The notes under the pieces: model-generated
What the model was told of the DNA's origin: nothing
The model's database searches: none
What the model saw: the letters and a program-made list of their open reading frames with translations, nothing else
Position numbers and translations under genes: made by a program
Assembly: GCA_039034155.1 (NCBI GenBank)
Contig: JBCCBI010000128.1
Location: 1-13,088, forward strand
Length of the DNA stretch: 13,088 nt
Source of the DNA: JBCCBI01 sp039034155
GTDB taxonomy: Bacteria; Deinococcota; Deinococci; Deinococcales; Trueperaceae
Direction of reading: 5' to 3'
In this document: positions 11,496 through 13,088 of the stretch, in pieces
Numbering within the stretch: the first letter of the stretch is position 1
Layout of the letters: every line of letters begins with the position of its first letter

Positions 11496-13025
11496 ATGGT
11501 CAAACATCAACACATAAAAGTGCTTGTATTCACTGTTGTGATGACACTAGTACCGTGGGGGATGGCGACGACGTACACCGTAACGACGGTTGGTGATGGT
11601 ATAGGGTCTTGTAATGCCTCAAATGAATGCGATACTTTGCGGGAGGCTATTAATGCCGCAGCCAATGGTGACACGATTGATGTCTCTGGTTTGGCAGGGC
11701 AGACGATTACGCTTACAGGTGACTTGCCAGAAATCACCGTTGATAACCTGACGATTGATGGCGGGACGGGTGCAAAGGTGACGATTGATGGGGGTGGTAA
11801 CCACACCATCTTTGATCACCGAGGCGGTGGCACATTTGAAGTCAATAACTTGGTAGTGACGGGAGGTACTGGCGTAGTAGACGGTGTTATCCTAGGCGGT
11901 GCGATTTTCAGTGAGAATGGCAACGTCACAGTCACCAACAGCATCATCTCAGGAAATACAGCCGATCTCGGCGGTGGGATTCTCAGCCTTGGCACAGTCA
12001 TAGTCATCAACAGCGCCATCTCGGGCAATGAGGCAGGTAACGGCGGCGGGATTTGGAGCAGGGGAACAATCACAGTCACCAACAGCACCGTCTCAGGAAA
12101 TCAGGCAACTACTGGCGGCGGGATTATGAGCAGGGGCGCAACTGCAGTCACCCTCGAAAACAGCCTCGTGCTGGGTAATGATGCCAGTAACGATCCGGAA
12201 ATTTTTACTGATGTTGGCATCACCTCAAACAGCAGCGCCTACGGCTTCGGTGCAGGTGAATCCGAGGGAGATGCCTTCGTCGGCAAGGTGGTTGCTGATG
12301 TTTTTACTGACCACCAACCTGCAACAGCAGGTAACCCCACTACCAACGGCGACTACACCCTCATAGCAAACTCCCCCGCTATTGACGCAGGTGATGATGC
12401 CCTTGCTGTAGACAACAATGGCAGTGCTCTCACCGTAGACCTCGCAGGTAATGCACGTTGCCAAGGTACTTCTGTCGATATGGGGGCATACGAGTTTATT
12501 GATATGCCATGTAGCAGTGGTGATGATGCTCCACCCATCATCAACCCGAACCCCGACATGCAAATCCGTAATGGTGCAACCCTAGAAGCAAATAGCATCA
12601 CGTCAAGAGGAATTGAGCCTCTTTACTACGGGCCATACAAACGCGGTCAAGCGATCACCTTAGACTTCTTAGTTCGCAATCCAGGTGCACAAACACTAGA
12701 AGTAGGTGAACTGCTACTCCCTAGCTTTCTCTCTGTCGTCGGTGAGCCTTTACCAGAAACGTTAGCTAGCTTTGCGAGTGTGTTATTGACCCTAGAAGTC
12801 AACACCAGCAGCGCAGGTCAGTTCACAGGTGAAGTTAGTCTCTCGAGCAACGACCCAGACGCAAACGAGAATCCGTTTACCTTTGATGTTGTGGTTACTG
12901 TGAGTGATGAACCTGCCAATGCCCTCTATGTCTTACCAGGCGTCGCACTTAATGACATCACCATCAGCACAGGACAACAAGACGTGGTACTCCTCAGTTT
13001 CAAACCCACTTCTTTCATGATGTGA
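11496..13025 (+). CDS. Secreted right-handed beta-helix protein with choice-of-anchor-type domains
   Basis: 509 aa from ATG 11496. Signal peptide MVKHQHIKVLVFTVVMTLVP with likely cleavage after WGMA. Next comes the C-x(n)-C-(S/T)-L-R-E-A-I motif (GSCNASNECDTLREAINAAA) that opens many exported beta-helix proteins, then helix rungs with recurring S-G-N and G-G-G-I (SGNTADLGGGI, SGNEAGNGGGI, SGNQATTGGGI), then a DYTLIANSPAIDAGD...GNARCQGTSVDMGAYEF block of the choice-of-anchor Q type, and then an ASH/choice-of-anchor D-like beta domain (ITLDFLVRNPGAQTLEVGEL ... SLSSNDPDANENPF). Role: surface or secreted protein of unknown binding function. The frame stops at TGA 13023 shortly after another domain seems to begin (ITISTGQQDVVL), without any C-terminal sorting signal. 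Another frame stays open to the window edge, so a frameshift near 12990 is possible. Confidence 0.82.
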   Translation: MVKHQHIKVLVFTVVMTLVPWGMATTYTVTTVGDGIGSCNASNECDTLREAINAAANGDTIDVSGLAGQTITLTGDLPEITVDNLTIDGGTGAKVTIDGGGNHTIFDHRGGGTFEVNNLVVTGGTGVVDGVILGGAIFSENGNVTVTNSIISGNTADLGGGILSLGTVIVINSAISGNEAGNGGGIWSRGTITVTNSTVSGNQATTGGGIMSRGATAVTLENSLVLGNDASNDPEIFTDVGITSNSSAYGFGAGESEGDAFVGKVVADVFTDHQPATAGNPTTNGDYTLIANSPAIDAGDDALAVDNNGSALTVDLAGNARCQGTSVDMGAYEFIDMPCSSGDDAPPIINPNPDMQIRNGATLEANSITSRGIEPLYYGPYKRGQAITLDFLVRNPGAQTLEVGELLLPSFLSVVGEPLPETLASFASVLLTLEVNTSSAGQFTGEVSLSSNDPDANENPFTFDVVVTVSDEPANALYVLPGVALNDITISTGQQDVVLLSFKPTSFMM

Positions 13026-13088
13026 TTCAGCTACAATGTGTAGGCAATCCTTCTAACGCTGCAGTGAATGAGTCACCACCGTCACTGC

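Larger units (their letters stand above)
701..12847. repeat. Over-represented palindrome CTCGAG (27 copies), mostly GCTCGAG(C)
   Basis: CTCGAG starts at 701, 992, 1461, 1516, 2004, 2015, 2104, 2139, 2253, 2697, 3107, 3155, 3336, 5034, 5329, 6777, 7422, 7930, 8259, 9042, 9785, 10130, 10511, 10559, 10586, 11414 and 12842. All copies except 10559 have G before or C after, so the real unit is GCTCGAG on one strand or the other; nine copies are the full GCTCGAGC. They occur in genes in different codon phases and in intergenic DNA. A random hexamer would occur about 3 times in this length. Confidence 0.9.

Overview
The window comes from a Gram-negative bacterium, probably a proteobacterium, of roughly 50% GC. 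I infer this from the Sec signal peptides, a type II lipobox, a membrane-anchored giant Calx-beta protein, a beta-helix secreted protein and a GlmU-like hexapeptide protein. I cannot name the genus. There are no rRNA or tRNA genes, insertion sequences, prophage genes or CRISPR arrays.

Layout. 1-1120 (minus): an ABC-transporter ATPase of the nitrate/sulfonate/taurine type, followed in an ATGA overlap by a short 50-codon ORF where a permease would be expected. 1121-1682: a divergent control region with a strong minus-strand sigma70-type promoter. 1683-2783 (plus): a degenerate histidine-kinase-like protein with two repetitive inserts. 2751-4183 (minus): a two-gene unit, a GT2 glycosyltransferase followed by an unknown 152-aa protein whose 3' end overlaps the plus-strand gene. 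4230-4263: intrinsic terminator. 4287-9638 (minus): a giant secreted protein (signal peptide, DUF4347, about 11 Calx-beta-like modules) that ends in an unusual double anchor. 9782-11271 (plus): a hexapeptide acyltransferase-like protein, then a rhomboid protease. 11496-13025 (plus): a secreted beta-helix protein with choice-of-anchor-type domains, perhaps cut short by a frameshift.

The genes form no single pathway. The strongest common theme is the cell surface (giant adhesin-like protein, beta-helix protein, glycosyltransferase, intramembrane protease).

Two genome-scale signals cut across all the genes. First, CTCGAG occurs 27 times (about 3 expected), and 26 of the 27 copies extend to GCTCGAG or its complement, in genes and between them. 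Second, short tandem repeats of 15 bp (once 18 bp) occur in five unrelated-looking places inside four genes and also as two-copy 15-bp duplications in non-coding DNA. The most interesting protein feature is the C-terminus of the giant protein: a sorting-signal-like helix plus basic stretch runs directly into a lipoprotein-type signal and lipobox cysteine inside the same ORF.
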